Part shown: positions 50,435 to 51,978 of the stretch, one piece after another | Layout: every line of letters begins with the position of its first letter | Numbering within the stretch: the first letter of the stretch is position 1 | Assembly: GCA_947378965.1 (NCBI GenBank) | Contig: CANCMG010000018.1 | Span: 1-51,978 of the forward strand | Length of the DNA stretch: 51,978 nucleotides | Reading direction: 5' to 3' | Source: Alcaligenaceae bacterium | GTDB lineage: Bacteria; Pseudomonadota; Gammaproteobacteria; Burkholderiales; Burkholderiaceae_B | Notes under the pieces: generated by a model | The model's input: only the letters and a program-made list of their open reading frames with translations | Told to the model about the DNA's origin: nothing | The model's database searches: none | Translations under genes and position numbers: made by a program

Positions 50435-51901
50435 GTGACACTAAGATTTTTTCGCTTTAATGCCTTGAGTGGCCTGTTATTGACGTTGGTGGTCTGGTGT
50501 CAGACGGGCTGCGCTCCTCTGCCTCCGGCCGATGCTAGGTTCACTGAAAAAACGAGCCAAGACTTTGCGACGGCAGCATCTTTTGTTGCGCCCCCACTCT
50601 CTTGGCCAGAGCAACAGTGGTGGATGAGTTATCAAGACGACCAGTTAAATGAACTGATGCGCGAGACCTTAGCCGGTTCGCCTGATCTTGCGATTGCTCA
50701 GGCTCGCGTCCAGCGCGCGCAAGCGATGGCTGAAGTGGCGGGCGCACCGTTGTTGCCTCAGCTCTCAGCGATGGGCACAGCGACGTCGCAGAGGCTGAGC
50801 TACAACTACCTGACTCCAGAGGCGAACGTGATGCGAAACTGGAACCAGTTTGGTCAGGCCGCACTCAACATCAGCTGGGAAATTGATTTTTGGGGCAAAT
50901 ATCGCGCTGGCCTTGTGGCGGCCACCTCAGAGCTTGAAGCAAGGTTGGCCGACCAGGCGCAGGCGGCGCTCGTACTGACAACGGCGACCGCCTCGGCGTA
51001 CGCAGAACTTGCACGTTTATTTTCTCAGAAAGAGGCAACTGAGCGTGCGGTGGCGATCCGTGAAAAAACCGCTAGCTTGTTTGCAGAACGTTTTACCCAT
51101 GGCCTTGAAACACGCGGTGGCGTTCGTGAGGCGGATGCTAAGCGCGCGCAAGCCAAAACTGATCTCTTGGTGTTGAACGAGCAAATTGCGTTGCAACGTA
51201 ATCGCTTGGCAGCATTGGTGGGTGCGGGGCCAGATCGTGGTCTGTCAGTACAACGGCCGAGCGTGACGCTGAGCAAGACCCTGGGCTTGCCTGAGCGCTT
51301 AGCGGCTGAGTTGTTAGGGCGGCGCCCAGACGTGGTGGCTGCCAGGGTGCAGGCGCAGGCGCAGGCGGCGCGTATCGATCAAAAGCAGGCTGATTTTTAT
51401 CCCAATATCAATTTGGCTGGTTTTATTGGTTTGCAATCGCTCGGGCTTGATCGTTTAGGCCAAAGCGGCTCAGTCTTTGGCAGTGTAGGCCCCGCGATTT
51501 CGTTGCCGATTTTTACGGGTGGTCGTCTGCAGGGCGAGTTAAAGGGTGCGCGCGCCAGTTACGATGAGGCCGTGGCAAATTACAACCGTACGCTGGTGCA
51601 AGCCTTTCAAGACGTTGCCGATGCGGTGACGAGTTTCAAAGCGTTGAGCGGCCAAATTGAGCAAGCCGAAGTGGGTTTAGCCGCTGCGCAAGAGGCTTTT
51701 CAAATTGCGTCGAATCGCTATCGTGGCGGTTTGTCGAACTATCTCGATGTCTTGATTGCCGAAGACATCATGCTAGCGAGCTTGCGTAGCGTGACTGAGC
51801 TTCGCGCGCGTCGTTTTTCTTTAAATGTTGCCTTGGTACGCGCCCTAGGGGGCGGTTACCAGTCGTCGAACACGAACCCTTTAAATTCACCTCGATCATG
51901 A
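50435..51901 (+). CDS. RND/MFS-efflux outer-membrane factor (NodT/OprM family lipoprotein)
   Basis: An outer-membrane channel of 488 residues. After a hydrophobic leader (LSGLLLTLVVWCQTGC) the Cys in TGCAPLPP fits a lipoprotein site, although Gln at -3 is not ideal. Two repeated OEP halves follow; family marks are QQWWMSYQDDQLNELM, NISWEIDFWGKYRAGL, LLGRRPDVVAARVQAQAQ and FTGGRLQGELKGARASYDE. It forms the trimeric tunnel of a tripartite pump. The start is GTG at 50435 with only a distant GGG as ribosome site, so it could lie elsewhere. The next gene overlaps by ATGA and begins the pump's adaptor. Confidence 0.92.
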   Translation: MTLRFFRFNALSGLLLTLVVWCQTGCAPLPPADARFTEKTSQDFATAASFVAPPLSWPEQQWWMSYQDDQLNELMRETLAGSPDLAIAQARVQRAQAMAEVAGAPLLPQLSAMGTATSQRLSYNYLTPEANVMRNWNQFGQAALNISWEIDFWGKYRAGLVAATSELEARLADQAQAALVLTTATASAYAELARLFSQKEATERAVAIREKTASLFAERFTHGLETRGGVREADAKRAQAKTDLLVLNEQIALQRNRLAALVGAGPDRGLSVQRPSVTLSKTLGLPERLAAELLGRRPDVVAARVQAQAQAARIDQKQADFYPNINLAGFIGLQSLGLDRLGQSGSVFGSVGPAISLPIFTGGRLQGELKGARASYDEAVANYNRTLVQAFQDVADAVTSFKALSGQIEQAEVGLAAAQEAFQIASNRYRGGLSNYLDVLIAEDIMLASLRSVTELRARRFSLNVALVRALGGGYQSSNTNPLNSPRS

Positions 51902-51978
51902 CAGAACAGACCTCGGGTGCCGAGCAGCAAAACGGTGCGGCAGCGCGAATCGACCAACGAAAAAAATGGCTGTTGAAG
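51898..51978 (+). CDS. Efflux membrane-fusion (adaptor) protein, N-terminal fragment
   Basis: The frame opens with ATG at 51898, overlapping the stop of the outer-membrane factor, and runs off the window after 27 codons. The visible part is a polar, Gln- and Ala-rich cytoplasmic leader ending IDQRKKWLLK, the start of what looks like a basic flank before a membrane anchor. This is typical of HlyD/EmrA-type adaptors. The identification rests on operon position more than on sequence. Confidence 0.6.
   Translation, partial: MTEQTSGAEQQNGAAARIDQRKKWLLK

Overview
This 52-kb window looks like chromosomal DNA of a betaproteobacterium, most likely Burkholderiales and close to Alcaligenaceae. The strongest reason is seven periplasmic receptors of the TctC/Bug family, a hallmark expansion of that group, with no TctA or TctB membrane partner in the window. 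CoA-linked acid catabolism, a Fur-type iron operon and a YqjD/YqjE/YqjK-like stress cluster fit the same picture. Base composition is near 50 % G+C by eye and fairly even. I see no rRNA, tRNA, prophage, insertion sequence or CRISPR array.

Layout. 0-4.4 kb: a tiny basic protein, a one-helix membrane protein, a yqjDEK-like operon behind a near-ideal FNR-type promoter, an Old Yellow Enzyme reductase and a 2-hydroxyacid dehydrogenase. 4.5-13.3 kb: an operon for a complete dipeptide-type ABC importer (two permeases, two ATPases, a binding protein) with two tandem zinc deacylases inside it and a TctC receptor at its end. 13.4-17.8 kb: an fbpABC-like ferric iron importer plus a nitroreductase, on the minus strand behind a Fur-like palindrome. 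18.1-25 kb: a MetE-core protein overlapping a maleate-isomerase-like protein; a minus-strand cassette of flavoprotein monooxygenase, two CMD-fold proteins and a TctC; then another TctC. 25-35.3 kb: a catabolic patchwork of a cupin, two SDR-like proteins lacking the catalytic tyrosine, a GST, a peroxidase-related protein, three TctC receptors, a class III CoA-transferase and an N-acyl-D-amino-acid deacylase-like amidohydrolase. 35.3-45 kb: a CNT nucleoside transporter; a beta-oxidation-like operon (NDP-forming acyl-CoA synthetase, enoyl-CoA hydratase, acyl-CoA dehydrogenase, a thiolase-fold protein lacking its cysteine with a DUF35 partner, TctC); a lone biotinyl domain; and a CitE-like lyase. 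45-52 kb: a nitroreductase, a giant YdiJ-type FAD/Fe-S dehydrogenase next to a glyoxylate aminotransferase, and the start of a tripartite efflux operon.

The genes read as scavenging modules: a periplasmic receptor or importer captures an organic acid or acylated amino acid, CoA-transferases or ligases activate it, and dehydrogenases, hydratases, lyases and deacylases break it down. The substrates cannot be read from sequence.

The most unusual non-coding signal is a series of unrelated short tandem arrays in intergenic DNA (units of 19, 3, 41, 4, 16 and 7 bp), several of them directly upstream of a gene, together with three large dyads: a 42-bp near-palindrome at 830-871, a nested dyad at 23796-23896 and a branched leader at 18031-18117. 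The most unusual coding signals are the thiolase-like/DUF35 pair and the two active-site-degenerate SDR proteins.
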